A stretch of DNA of 64,000 nucleotides from BPGX01 sp035405785 (GCA_035405785.1 DAONJS010000009.1:1-64000), one strand, 5' to 3'; counted from the stretch's first letter, positions 28,201 through 36,925 are shown. The notes: generated from the sequence alone by a model not told the origin. Translations and numbers: made by a program.

Positions 28201-29753
28201 TAATTAAAGACATTATGACCATTGACTATGCCTTTTTATATGGTAAAGGAAATATCAAAGGCACGCCTGAAAAGCCCTTAATTTCAGGTAGTTTTAAGAT
28301 TACGGATTCAAAAATTAAAACTGATTATTTAAATACTTATCATAAAATTACTGGAAATATTGATGTAATGCCCGATCAAATTCGTTTTGATGAAATGAAA
28401 ATTTATAACTATGGAAGTAAAGATTTAGCAGGTTTTTTAAATGGAAACATCTTTCATAAGAATTTCACAAATATGAGATTGGACTTTGATATTTCAGCAA
28501 AAAATTTATTGGTTTTGAATACTAATCCATTATTAAATAAAGATTATTATGGAAAAATATACGCTTCGGGAACAATAGGTATTTATGGTTTTATCAACAA
28601 TATGAACATTGAAGCCAATCTCACAACAAAAAAAAATTCAAAGTTTACACTCTCATTTAGTCAAGCAGAAGAAGTAGGTGAAAACAGTTTTGTGAAATTT
28701 ATAAACCCTAAAGATACACTTGTTAAGAAAAAATCTTCAACTGAAATTTCTGGCTTACAAATGAGTTTTATACTAAATACAACACCTGATTTAGAAACTG
28801 AAATAGTTTTAAATGATAAAACTGGTGATGGCGTAAAAGCAAGAGGTGAAGGGGTTATTGAAATGAAAATGAACTCTTTTGGAAAATTTGAAATGAACGG
28901 TGAATATACTATTCATTCTGGAACATATTTATTTACTCTTGAAAGTATTATTAATAAAAAGTTTGATATTGAAGATGGAAGTAAAGTAACCTTTGTAGGA
29001 AATCCATACAATACCTTAATTGATATTACAACAAATTACTCTCAAAAAGCATCTATTGCACCATTATTCCCTTATGATTCATCGGGCACATACAAAAGAA
29101 GGTATCCAATTCAGGCAAAAATAACTATGAAAGGTAAAATGATTTCACCAGATATTATTTTTTCTATCAATATCCCTCAATTAGATGCGGCAACTAAATC
29201 AAAAATTGATTTATTACTTTCTGATGAAAATGAATTAAATCGCCAATTCTTTTCATTACTCTTATTAAAGAGTTTTGTTACACCTTTGCAATATGCAAAT
29301 AGTGGTGGAGTATCTGCTGGAAATGCACTTGCCGCCAATAGCAGCGAAATGTTATCTAACAGATTAAATAGTGCATTAAAAGGACTTACAAATTTTGTTG
29401 ATATAGGTGTAAACTACAATCCCGGCTCACAAACAAGTGCCCAACAAATGGAATTAACAATGTCAAAACAAATGTTTAATAATAGATTATCTATTGATGG
29501 AAGTTTTGGTGTAAATAATAATCAGGCACAAAATACTTCGCAAATTATTGGTGATGTGAATGTGGAGTATAAATTATCCGAATCAGGAAAATATATTTTG
29601 AAAGCATTTAACAGAACAAATAATAATACACAAATGACTATAAGCGGAGGTCCTTATACACAAGGCGTTGGAGTAGGGTATAAGTATGAATTTAATTCTT
29701 TATTTAGAAGAAAAGAAAAAAATAATATTGATAAAGAAAAGAAAGTAAAGTAG
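25203..29753 (+). CDS. tamB: TamB/AsmA-like inner-membrane-anchored assembly protein
   Basis: TamB proteins are long beta-helical bridges between inner and outer membranes, implicated in outer-membrane protein assembly and lipid transport. One N-terminal signal anchor (about residues 32-55, FFSLILFVFLIVLLLMYSS) is followed by about 1400 residues of beta-rich repeats. The C-terminal DUF490 domain contains SGTYLFTLESIINKKFDIEDG and LLLLKSFVTPLQYA. The length of 1516 residues is typical for Bacteroidota. The ORF is open 30 nt further upstream (ATG at 25173), but that region overlaps the candidate promoter. It is convergent with the PD40-OmpA gene, 50 nt away. Confidence 0.9.
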   Translation: MQNKEKNKISVFVLSILYWLRVKIFSLVFLRKLLSVFFSLILFVFLIVLLLMYSSTFQTIVAKYAAQYLSKETGLECSINSVSIDIFHNVHLNDLIIKDHKKDTMVYLKDVNVDIQYSSLFHNKLIIGKIKLENPDIRIVRHKGDKDFNYEKLLDYFSSKDTTTSKDTTKFDFKIKEIELKNASINYKDEKYNTKVSEQMNFDNIKFTKTNLLVDKIQLKQDTVYFRIKDFSSKEQCGLVVKKLQTNVRLTEKAMFFKDLSFQTTNSVIKGKILFEYNSFDDFTSDFEKNTSISAEFIYPTKIHFKDLYHFAKELKGWDNYVEIVGKAEGKIGDLKITNANINYAGTIINGDISMKGLPDIDKTFFDIRANSMITSADAIQKIPLYPFDKNEFIQLPKQFKNAGISNFKGDIKGYYHKFKVSGLLITEIGDIKLNTILSIDSISNDLNYSGNFTFNQFHFGKFFKNAMLGKLTADILLNGEGTIFKTMKTTVQGNIKQFEFNHYSYKNLLVDINLDKRLLVGDFALSDENAQLMFSGQINFDNKIPDMNFITSIDKLNLNQLHFVNDSRNGTLSGTAVIKLSGETIDDISGEIQLSKIQYSTPEKIYYFKNPVIKLKQDNNFHKTFYVHSDFIDLDIEGKFKLSEANNYILHFMNTFYPSFVKEKYNYKEISKDTFQLSLKIENFEPISDLLTDNKLFIQPNTELKAMYHPRDLELVLQFNSEKITYNNIQFLNNQLTINSENKQLVSTLKIDKIILSDSLYLNKVTACSNSRDNSARTNIEWQTFRDNIKYTYNGQIGFSAVFYPHAIYIIPDAFEIPVGNDKWMADKLNPIIIDTAYNIDFYPLELVRQQQSISISGSLHNNEKDELSILFKNFELHQLNPLIANSNIQIKGTLDGKLIWHQTLKKSLLSSDIQVKNFYLDKYFIGDIKTYTAYQPLNKSLFLRGNLSYDYSQITGIENGSKLKYLTFEGIYYTDKKDSSLDIEIEANPFNLSLLNPIIKDIMTIDYAFLYGKGNIKGTPEKPLISGSFKITDSKIKTDYLNTYHKITGNIDVMPDQIRFDEMKIYNYGSKDLAGFLNGNIFHKNFTNMRLDFDISAKNLLVLNTNPLLNKDYYGKIYASGTIGIYGFINNMNIEANLTTKKNSKFTLSFSQAEEVGENSFVKFINPKDTLVKKKSSTEISGLQMSFILNTTPDLETEIVLNDKTGDGVKARGEGVIEMKMNSFGKFEMNGEYTIHSGTYLFTLESIINKKFDIEDGSKVTFVGNPYNTLIDITTNYSQKASIAPLFPYDSSGTYKRRYPIQAKITMKGKMISPDIIFSINIPQLDAATKSKIDLLLSDENELNRQFFSLLLLKSFVTPLQYANSGGVSAGNALAANSSEMLSNRLNSALKGLTNFVDIGVNYNPGSQTSAQQMELTMSKQMFNNRLSIDGSFGVNNNQAQNTSQIIGDVNVEYKLSESGKYILKAFNRTNNNTQMTISGGPYTQGVGVGYKYEFNSLFRRKEKNNIDKEKKVK

Positions 29754-29803
29754 TTTAAGGAGATATTAGAAAACTGAAATGTGTAATTTATCCTCAACAA
29801 TTT

Positions 29804-31381
29804 TTATTCAACAGAAAGCACTTTGAATTCTACTCTTCTGTTATTTTGTCTTCCTTCTTCTGTATCGTTGGTATCAATGGGTTGAGTTTCACCATAACCT
29901 TTTGCAATGATTTTTTTGGCGTCAATACCCTTTGAAATAATATAATCAACTACAGATTTTGCTCTTGCCTGTGAAAGTTTTAAATTATATTCATCAGAAC
30001 CTTTGCTATCTGTATGTCCAGAAATTTCTATCTTAATGTTTTGATTTTGTTTTAATAAATCTACAACTCTGTCCAATTCAGGGTAAGATTCAGGACGAAG
30101 GGTTGCTTTATCATAATCAAAAAATATGTTTTTCAAAATTACTTTTGTGCCTTCTTTAAGTTTCTTTAATTCTACTTTGATAAAATACTCTTTGAATTGA
30201 GCAGTATCAGGTATATTAAAATTTTCCGAATGAAACATATAACCTTCTGCATTCACACTCAATCCATAATTTTTACCTGAAGGTAAGGAAATTAAAAAAT
30301 TTCCTGTTGATTCATTAGATTTATAATCACCTACAGGTTCATTTTTGGAGTTATCAGTAATTCTTAAGTTAGCAGCAATGGGTTGTTTTGTATCTGCATC
30401 TATCACAATTCCTTTTACAAGTGTTAATTTTGGTCCTGTATTTTTGAGTTTGAAGTTTGGTATAAATTCTAATTCATAAATGTCTTTATCTTTATTGTTA
30501 TTTCCTGCAGAGCTAAAATATCCTTTTTTACCATTTGCAGTAAGCACTATAAAAATATCATCACCAGGACCATTAACTGGTTCGCCTAAATTAACTGGGT
30601 CTGACCAATGTCCTTCGTCATAAACAGAAACAAAAACATCGTATCCACCTTTTCCTTTATGACCTTTAGAAGAAAAAAACATTGTTTTCCCATCAGGATG
30701 AATAAACACACCTTCTTCATCATCTGGTGTATTAATTGGTTCTCCTAAATTAATTGGCGTAGTCCATTTGCCATCGGGTGTTCGTGTACTCATCCAAATA
30801 TCTCTTCCTCCTAACCCACCTTTTCTATTTGATACAAAATATAATGTTTTTCCATCTGGTGCATAACTTGCAGAAGATTCATGATATTCTGTATTGATCG
30901 GGAATCCAAGCGAAACAGGAGCAGTCCAATCTTTACCTTTTAATTCACTTTCATAAATTTCTCCATTACCTTCATCATCAAAATACACAAGAAGTTTTTG
31001 CCCATCATTTGTTACTGCAATATCTGACACATTGCGAATGGGTTGATTAATAACTTCGGGCAAAGGCACTGCAGGTTCCCATTCATCTTTTTCAGTTTTT
31101 CTTACAGACATATAAATCTTTTCTTTGGATGCCTTTTCTTTTTTAATTTCTTTTTCGGTAAAAGGTCTTCTGGATGTAAAAAACATTTGAAGCCCATCGG
31201 CAGTTACTACTGGTGCATATTCATCAAATTTAGAATTGATGTTTAATCCAATTCTTTTAGTAACAATTTTGACAGAATCATTAAATTCGGATATTTTTTG
31301 TTGTTTGAATTTTTTTTGTTGAGAATAACTAAATGATGAAATAAAGAACAATGTAATAACTGCAAAATTGAGTGCTTTCAT
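29804..31381 (-). CDS. Exported PD40 beta-propeller protein with C-terminal OmpA domain
   Basis: Signal peptide MKALNFAVITLFFISSFSYS. Residues about 55-318 are PD40/WD40-like blades (ADGLQMFFTSRRPFTE, PDGKTLYFVSNRKGG, PDGKTMFFSSKGHKG). Residues about 320-405 form a carboxypeptidase-regulatory-like fold (VKGIVIDADTKQPIAA). Residues about 415-525 are an OmpA domain (FFDYDKATLRPES, ISGHTDSKGSDEYNLKLSQA) that binds peptidoglycan. PD40 + CRD + OmpA resembles PorE of the type IX secretion system without its TPR part, but a T9SS role is only inferred. It lies 12 nt downstream of a paralogue with a different C-terminus. Confidence 0.88.
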   Translation of the reverse strand: MKALNFAVITLFFISSFSYSQQKKFKQQKISEFNDSVKIVTKRIGLNINSKFDEYAPVVTADGLQMFFTSRRPFTEKEIKKEKASKEKIYMSVRKTEKDEWEPAVPLPEVINQPIRNVSDIAVTNDGQKLLVYFDDEGNGEIYESELKGKDWTAPVSLGFPINTEYHESSASYAPDGKTLYFVSNRKGGLGGRDIWMSTRTPDGKWTTPINLGEPINTPDDEEGVFIHPDGKTMFFSSKGHKGKGGYDVFVSVYDEGHWSDPVNLGEPVNGPGDDIFIVLTANGKKGYFSSAGNNNKDKDIYELEFIPNFKLKNTGPKLTLVKGIVIDADTKQPIAANLRITDNSKNEPVGDYKSNESTGNFLISLPSGKNYGLSVNAEGYMFHSENFNIPDTAQFKEYFIKVELKKLKEGTKVILKNIFFDYDKATLRPESYPELDRVVDLLKQNQNIKIEISGHTDSKGSDEYNLKLSQARAKSVVDYIISKGIDAKKIIAKGYGETQPIDTNDTEEGRQNNRRVEFKVLSVE

Positions 31382-31393
31382 AATTTAAAATGA

Positions 31394-33355
31394 TTAGTTA
31401 GTAAGAGCTTTAAGAATTTCTTTGCTTATCAGCATTCTTTGACCTTTGAAAAATATCGTAATAAATGCATCTCTTGGATCTAATTTTCTTGCTTCATCTC
31501 TTTTGGCTATGGCTTGATTAAAAGTAGGAATACCTGTAAATAAATTAAAGCGGGTAAGATTATCTTCTAACTTCAAATCTTCTAACTTGTCTATTTTTTC
31601 AAATTGTTTTTTATATGCTCTTCCAAAATTTTGTGGATTTTCATAAGCCCCAACTTGAATTTTGTAGGATAAATCGGGATGTTTATAATTTCCATATTTA
31701 TCTAAAAACTTACGGAATGTATTATCATCAAATTGAACAGCGTTTGCTAAATTATCTTTATTAAATGGAATTAGGTATTTTTCCAAGCCATCCAATTCTT
31801 TACTGAATTGAAAACTACCAGATTCATCTGTAATTTGACCTTGTATTTTTTGGTCTTTTATACCTTTTTTGTTATATAAATCCAATGCTTTTCCATTTAC
31901 TGTATATTCTGAATAGTTGATGATAATTTCGTAGTCCTTGTTTTTGGGAACTCTTTTGAAAATGAAAAAGCCATTATCAGCAGTTAATGTTTGTCTTTCT
32001 AATGTGCCATCTTTGGCTTTTAATATAACTGTTATTTGTTTAAGTGGTTGTCCATTTAAATCCTTTACATAACCGGATATATTCATATATTTTTCAAATG
32101 TATCTTTTTGGAATAATTCAATATCTTTTATTTCTTCTTTATATTCAGATAAATTATTCAAATCAAAATCCTCATCATAAGGAGCATAATCTGGGGCGTC
32201 CCAAATCATTTGATATTGCTTGCCTCCAGGCAATGCTACAAGATACTCACCATTTGATTTATTAGAAGTATAATTGCCATAATTTTCATTAGAAGGCATA
32301 ATTTTTGCAGTGATTTGTGATTCTAGTGGTTGCTTAGTATCTGCATCGGTTACTTTGCCTTTTACTAAATCAAGAATAGATTTTTTTCTTTCAAAAATAA
32401 CTTCATAAATATCTTTGTCTTTTCCTCCTGCTGATGATGACAAATATCCTTTTGTACCGTCTGCATTTACTACTAAAAAGTAATCATCACCAGGAGTATT
32501 AAGTGGTGTGCCTATATTTACAGGTGGTTGCCATTTGCCGTTTTCAAATTTTGAAATAAAAATATCATAGCCACCAAATCCTCCATAACCTTTTGATGAA
32601 AAATATAAAGTTTTGCCATCTGGATGTAAATAAACTGCTTCTTCATCCTCACCTGTATTTAATTCTGATAAATTTTTGGGTTCAGTCCATCCACCATCAT
32701 CTTTTCTTGTAGATACCCAAATGTCTCTACCACCTTTACCTCCTTTTTTGTTTGAAATAAAATAAATGGTTTTACCATCAGGTGAAAAACTCGCAGATGA
32801 CTCGTGATATGGCGTATTAATTGGTGCTCCCAAAGATTTTGGTGCAGACCATTCTGTACCTCTTAAAACACTTTCGTAAATTTCACCGTTACCTTTATCA
32901 TCAAAATATATCAACAATCTTTGACCATCGTTTGATATTGCAATATTTGAGATATTTTTAGTAGGGATATTAATTGAATCAGACAATGGTATAGCAGGTT
33001 CCCATTCAGCATTAGCACTGGATCTTTTACTTACATAAATTTTTTCTTTGGATGGTTTATTTTTGGCTTTTTCTTTTTCAGTGAATGGTCTTCTGGATGT
33101 AAAAAACAATGTAAGCCCATCTGCACTAATATTTGGAGCATATTCATCATAAGGAGTATTAATGGCAGGTCCTAATTTATTGATGGTTACTTTTAAACTA
33201 TCTATTACAGGTGTATTTTTATCACCGCTGCTATTAAGAACACTTTCTGTTTTATTAACTGGTGCTTCTAATTTATTGTCTTTTTTCTTTTGAGCAAATG
33301 TGAAATTACTTGTAATTAATGAGGTGATTAATAAAATGGAAAGATTTTTTTTCAT
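31394..33355 (-). CDS. Exported PD40 beta-propeller protein with two CRD folds and SPOR-like end
   Basis: The start is placed at MKKNLSILLITSLITSNFTFAQ because the upstream in-frame ATG (33379) falls inside the promoter box at 33377-33384. After the signal peptide come PD40 blades (about residues 75-325) closely matching the neighbouring gene (LFFTSRRPFTEKE, PDGKTIYFISNKKGG). Two carboxypeptidase-regulatory-like folds follow (about 330-420 and 430-510). A C-terminal region at about 555-645 opens LSYKIQVGAYENP, as SPOR peptidoglycan-binding domains do. It appears to be a duplicate of the PD40-OmpA gene with a swapped anchor. The function is unknown, but envelope scaffolding is likely. Confidence 0.82.
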   Translation of the reverse strand: MKKNLSILLITSLITSNFTFAQKKKDNKLEAPVNKTESVLNSSGDKNTPVIDSLKVTINKLGPAINTPYDEYAPNISADGLTLFFTSRRPFTEKEKAKNKPSKEKIYVSKRSSANAEWEPAIPLSDSINIPTKNISNIAISNDGQRLLIYFDDKGNGEIYESVLRGTEWSAPKSLGAPINTPYHESSASFSPDGKTIYFISNKKGGKGGRDIWVSTRKDDGGWTEPKNLSELNTGEDEEAVYLHPDGKTLYFSSKGYGGFGGYDIFISKFENGKWQPPVNIGTPLNTPGDDYFLVVNADGTKGYLSSSAGGKDKDIYEVIFERKKSILDLVKGKVTDADTKQPLESQITAKIMPSNENYGNYTSNKSNGEYLVALPGGKQYQMIWDAPDYAPYDEDFDLNNLSEYKEEIKDIELFQKDTFEKYMNISGYVKDLNGQPLKQITVILKAKDGTLERQTLTADNGFFIFKRVPKNKDYEIIINYSEYTVNGKALDLYNKKGIKDQKIQGQITDESGSFQFSKELDGLEKYLIPFNKDNLANAVQFDDNTFRKFLDKYGNYKHPDLSYKIQVGAYENPQNFGRAYKKQFEKIDKLEDLKLEDNLTRFNLFTGIPTFNQAIAKRDEARKLDPRDAFITIFFKGQRMLISKEILKALTN

Positions 33356-33376
33356 AAAAAATGATTTAACAAATTG

Positions 33377-33384
33377 CAAATTTA
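33377..33384 (-). promoter_or_regulatory. Promoter -7 box (TAAATTTG) of the PD40 gene pair
   Basis: The reverse strand reads TAAATTTG followed by CA, about 20 nt upstream of the chosen ATG at 33355. It should drive both PD40 genes, which are 12 nt apart. Confidence 0.55.
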
Positions 33385-33506
33385 GAAAATAAATTGCATT
33401 TAGATTAAAAATTTTTTATGAGCGGCAAAACATTCTTTTGTTAGGTTTTTTTCAGTAAAAAAAATATTTTTGAAGATTTAACATCTTTAATTCAATAAAT
33501 TTTATC

Positions 33507-33514
33507 TATATTTG
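33507..33514 (+). promoter_or_regulatory. Promoter -7 box (TATATTTG) of the cysteine-rich protein gene
   Basis: A perfect TAnnTTTG match lies 28 nt upstream of the ATG. With the terminator at 33833-33866 it makes the small gene a self-contained transcription unit. Confidence 0.6.
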
Positions 33515-33542
33515 CCTCAATAAAATTTATAAACTCAAAACT

Positions 33543-33806
33543 ATGAAAAAGTTATTAATGATTGTAACCATCAGCGGATTTATCGCTGGAACAAGTGCTT
33601 ATGCAACTACTGCTAAATGCGGTGATGACAAAGACAAAAAATGCAGCAAAGAATGTTGCAAAAAAGGTGCAAAAGAAGGTAAAGAATGCTGCAAAAAAAA
33701 TGCAGATAAAAAAGAATGCACTACTGCTTCTGGTGAAAAAAAATCTTGCTGCAAAAAAGGTGAAAAACACGAAGAAACTAAACCAGCAAACGAACAAACT
33801 AAGTAA
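33543..33806 (+). CDS. Small exported Lys/Cys-rich protein with CCKK repeats
   Basis: Signal peptide MKKLLMIVTISGFIAGTSAYA. The mature part of about 66 residues has nine cysteines (26, 34, 38, 39, 49, 50, 59, 69, 70), among them three CCKK units at 38-41, 49-52 and 69-72 separated by Lys/Glu-rich spacers. This pattern would suit metal binding or disulfide cross-links in the periplasm, but both are inference. It has its own consensus promoter and a strong terminator, so it is likely a separately and perhaps highly expressed gene. Overlapping ORFs in other frames (33555-33797 minus, 33595-33822 plus) lack these signals and are shadows. Confidence 0.75.
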   Translation: MKKLLMIVTISGFIAGTSAYATTAKCGDDKDKKCSKECCKKGAKEGKECCKKNADKKECTTASGEKKSCCKKGEKHEETKPANEQTK

Positions 33807-33832
33807 TTTTTTTATTGCTTAAAAGTTTCACT

Positions 33833-33866
33833 AAAAACGGTTTTCTGAATAAGAAAGCCGTTTTTT
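33833..33866 (+). terminator. Intrinsic terminator after the cysteine-rich gene
   Basis: Stem AAAAACGGTTTTCT (33833-33846), loop GAATA, stem AGAAAGCCGTTTTTT (33852-33866), with one G-U pair and a T-run. It begins 27 nt after the stop codon, directly before the convergent methyltransferase gene. Confidence 0.85.
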
Positions 33867-33875
33867 ATTTTTAAA

Positions 33876-35018
33876 CTATTCTACATATAATACTAATCCT
33901 TTCAGATATTCTCCTTCTGGAAAATTTGGTAAAACAGGATGATCAAAAGGTAAGTGTAAATAATCTAATATCCTTACCTTTCTATTGCTTTCAAAACACG
34001 CTGCCATTACTGTATTGTAAAACAATTGTTTATCAATTACTCCAGAACAAGAAAATGTAAAAATAAATCCACCACTTTTTATCTTATTTAGGGCTAACAA
34101 ATTTAATCTCTTATATGCTTGCACAGCACTGTGTTTATGATGTATGCTTTTAGCAAATGCAGGTGGATCTAACACAATAACATCATAAAAATCTTTATCT
34201 GTATTTTTCAAAAATTCAAATACATCTGAAACAAATGATAGGTGACGATCTTTGAACCCATTGAGTTGTATATTTTCATTGCACCAATTTATTGCTTTTT
34301 CAGAACTATCAACAGAATGAACCAATTTGCAACCTCCACTTGCAGCATATACTGAAAACCCTCCTGAATAAGCAAAAGTATTTAAAACAACTTTATCTTT
34401 ACAATACTCTGATAAAATTTTTCTGTTATCTTTTTGGTCTAAAAAAAATCCTGTTTTTTGTCCTTCTGCCCAATTGACATAAAATTTCAATCCATTCTCT
34501 TTAATAATTTTATCCTTTGCTTTTCCTTCATTTTCTGATTTGTCAGAAAATTCTGATTTATCATAAATAGATATACATTTTTCTTTGAATACATTTGATA
34601 ATGCCTGATAAATATCTTTTCTGTGATAATAAATGAATTCACTGTGTGCTTGAAAAACAAAATGCCCGTTATAGTTATCAATTATCAATCCCGGAATTCC
34701 ATCTGCTTCTGCAAATATCAACCTATAAGCATTTGTATCATCATTAAAAGCATTTAAATTTTTTCTGTATTGATATGCTTGTGCGATTTTATTTTCCCAA
34801 TACTTCAAATTTATTTCTACTTCTGAAAAATCTAATATCTTTACAGCAATGCTGCTATTTTGATAATAACCGGTAGCAATTATTTCTCCTTTTGTGTTGC
34901 ATACAAATACTGCCTGATTGTGCCACTCTTTATTTGTTTTTTTGAGTGCTCCAGAAAATATCCATGGATGTTTTCTTTGAATAAACTCGTCTTTTGTTAA
35001 TTGAACTTTTGGATACAT
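33876..35018 (-). CDS. Class I SAM-dependent rRNA (cytosine-5) methyltransferase, RlmI-like
   Basis: An N-terminal PUA-like RNA-binding domain (about residues 1-75, HPWIFSGALKK) precedes an EEHEP-like middle part and a Rossmann methyltransferase domain. The latter has motif I VLNTFAYSGGFSVYAA, the acidic VDSSEKAINWC and motif IV VIVLDPPAFAKS; FSCSGV near the C-terminus carries the conserved cysteine region. RlmI methylates C1962 of 23S rRNA; the exact target here is inferred from similarity. The length of 380 residues is normal. It lies 12 nt after the ABC exporter gene and shares its transcript. Confidence 0.87.
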   Translation of the reverse strand: MYPKVQLTKDEFIQRKHPWIFSGALKKTNKEWHNQAVFVCNTKGEIIATGYYQNSSIAVKILDFSEVEINLKYWENKIAQAYQYRKNLNAFNDDTNAYRLIFAEADGIPGLIIDNYNGHFVFQAHSEFIYYHRKDIYQALSNVFKEKCISIYDKSEFSDKSENEGKAKDKIIKENGLKFYVNWAEGQKTGFFLDQKDNRKILSEYCKDKVVLNTFAYSGGFSVYAASGGCKLVHSVDSSEKAINWCNENIQLNGFKDRHLSFVSDVFEFLKNTDKDFYDVIVLDPPAFAKSIHHKHSAVQAYKRLNLLALNKIKSGGFIFTFSCSGVIDKQLFYNTVMAACFESNRKVRILDYLHLPFDHPVLPNFPEGEYLKGLVLYVE

Positions 35019-35030
35019 TTATATTTTGAT

Positions 35031-36875
35031 TTAGACAATATATTCTTTTGCTTCTATTTGTATTTTATTCAGTGTGTAAAATAATCCTGATGTATCTTTC
35101 ATTAATTCATCGTAGGTGCCTTGCTGAACAATTTTTCCGTGTTGCAATACAATAATTTTATCTGCATTTCTGATGGTAGAAAGCCGATGTGCAATGATAA
35201 TGGATGTTCTGTTTTTCATCAGTGTTTCTAATGCATCCTGAACTAACTTTTCACTTTCACTATCTAAGTTTGAAGTGGCTTCATCTAAAATCAATATAGA
35301 TGGATTGCGAAGTATAGCACGGGCAATGGCTATTCTTTGTCTTTGTCCTCCAGATAGTTGAATGCCTCTATCTCCTACAACGGTATTGAATTTATCAGGA
35401 AATTGCATTATAAATTCGTATGCATTAGCTTTTTTAGCGGCTTCAATAATTTCTTCTTCAGTTGCAAAAATATTTCCGTATTTAATATTTTCATAAATTG
35501 TGCCGCCAAAGAGCATCACATCTTGCGGAACAATAGCAATGTGTTGTCTGTAAAATGTCAAATCATACTCTGAATAATTTTTTCCATCTACCAAAATACT
35601 TCCACTATCGGGCTCATAAAATCTCAATATCAATTGTGCAATGGTAGATTTTCCACTTCCACTACTTCCTACTAATGCAACTTGCTGACCTGCTTTTATA
35701 GAAAAAGAAATATCTGATAATACTTGAAAATTTTTTCTTGATGGATAAGCAAAGCAAACATTTGATAATATAATATCTCCTTTGATGGTTTTTGGAAAAG
35801 TTTTGTTAGGCATTTCAATACTCACAGGTTCTATGGGCTGATGCATAAGATTTAATAATCTATCATTTGCTCCTAATGCTCTTTGAATAGAAGCAATTTG
35901 TTCTGGCAATCCGCCTAATGATGCCGCTACAAAGATGGACAACATCATAAATTTTCCAAACTGTTCTGCTGTAATAATTCCATCATTTTTTAATAACAAC
36001 ATTTTCCATAAAATAAAAAATACTGTTCCAAAAATCACTGAAATGATGAATGCAAAAAACACGCCTCGCAAAATCCCAAATTTAATACCTTGTCGCTTAA
36101 CTTCAGATGTTTTTTCTGTTAATCTTTTTACTTCAAACCATTCATTTGTAAAAGATTTGACATTTAATATCCCTGTAAATGCTTCGCCAACAACAACATT
36201 ACTTTGTGCTATCAAATCCTGAAATTGTTTAGAAAACGATCTGATTCTTTTTGCAAAAATAAATGTGATAACAATCAACAATGGCACCATCAGCAAAAAC
36301 CATTTTATTATTTCCCAAGATGTATAGTAAAATAACAATATAGTGCCACCAACTGCAATAATAGATTGTCGAATAAATTCGGCAATATTGATGGTAAATG
36401 CATCGGATATGACGTTAATGTCAGTGGCAATGCGGCTGCTCAATTCCGCACTTTGATTAGTGTAAAAAAATTCCATTGGCATTCTGATAATTTTGGTAAA
36501 AGCATCATCACGCAATTTTTTCAAAATACTTTCTGTAACCTGTGTAAAAAAATATACTCTCATAAATGAAAACACACCTTGCAGTAATAAAATCAACAAT
36601 AAAATTTTTCCAATTTCAAAAAGTTGTTGTCTCATTTCTTCTGGAGATAAATGTGTTTCTCCAAAGTAGCCAATCATTTTTCCGGAAATAAGTGGAAATA
36701 CTAATCCTACCGATGCAGTACCAAACAAAAAAATCATTCCAGCAATAAACTTCCACTTTTCTTTACCTAAATAATTAAATAGATAAAACGACTTTTTAAT
36801 ATTTTTCCACGATAGTTCTGCTTTTGGAATATCATCTTTTTCCTTACTTTTTGTTCTCACTACTCCTTTTGCCAT
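35031..36875 (-). CDS. ABC exporter, fused permease and ATPase (MsbA/TAP-like)
   Basis: A half-transporter of 614 residues that would work as a homodimer. The type I exporter membrane domain covers about residues 40-335 with six helices. The ATPase domain covers about 365-605, with Walker A GSSGSGKST at 403-411, the signature LSGGQRQRIAIARA, Walker B ILILDEATS and the H-loop IIIAHRLST. The substrate cannot be told from sequence; lipid, peptide or drug export are all possible. The promoter is at 36893-36925. The RlmI-like gene follows after 12 nt. Confidence 0.92.
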   Translation of the reverse strand: MAKGVVRTKSKEKDDIPKAELSWKNIKKSFYLFNYLGKEKWKFIAGMIFLFGTASVGLVFPLISGKMIGYFGETHLSPEEMRQQLFEIGKILLLILLLQGVFSFMRVYFFTQVTESILKKLRDDAFTKIIRMPMEFFYTNQSAELSSRIATDINVISDAFTINIAEFIRQSIIAVGGTILLFYYTSWEIIKWFLLMVPLLIVITFIFAKRIRSFSKQFQDLIAQSNVVVGEAFTGILNVKSFTNEWFEVKRLTEKTSEVKRQGIKFGILRGVFFAFIISVIFGTVFFILWKMLLLKNDGIITAEQFGKFMMLSIFVAASLGGLPEQIASIQRALGANDRLLNLMHQPIEPVSIEMPNKTFPKTIKGDIILSNVCFAYPSRKNFQVLSDISFSIKAGQQVALVGSSGSGKSTIAQLILRFYEPDSGSILVDGKNYSEYDLTFYRQHIAIVPQDVMLFGGTIYENIKYGNIFATEEEIIEAAKKANAYEFIMQFPDKFNTVVGDRGIQLSGGQRQRIAIARAILRNPSILILDEATSNLDSESEKLVQDALETLMKNRTSIIIAHRLSTIRNADKIIVLQHGKIVQQGTYDELMKDTSGLFYTLNKIQIEAKEYIV

Positions 36876-36892
36876 TCATTAAAAATTTGCTG

Positions 36893-36925
36893 CAAAAGTA
36901 GGGAATAAATTTTGAGTGCCGACAA
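36893..36925 (-). promoter_or_regulatory. ABC exporter promoter (TTG-N22-TACTTTTG)
   Basis: On the reverse strand, TACTTTTG (36900-36893) is preceded by TTG (36925-36923). The TTG is part of the loop of the GAC...GTC palindrome at 36917-36937, so a repeat element seems to supply the -33 site. The ATG is 17 nt beyond the -7 box. Confidence 0.5.

Noticed and set aside
33379..33379. Upstream ATG (and the analogous ones at 51520, 58814, 25173 and 22899) as true starts
   Set aside because: The added residues precede and spoil clear signal peptides or family N-termini, or overlap a promoter box, so the downstream ATG was used in each case.
33555..33797. Antisense 80-codon ORF over the cysteine-rich gene
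   Set aside because: It is Phe-rich because it mirrors AAA and GAA codons. The sense ORF has the signal peptide, promoter and terminator.
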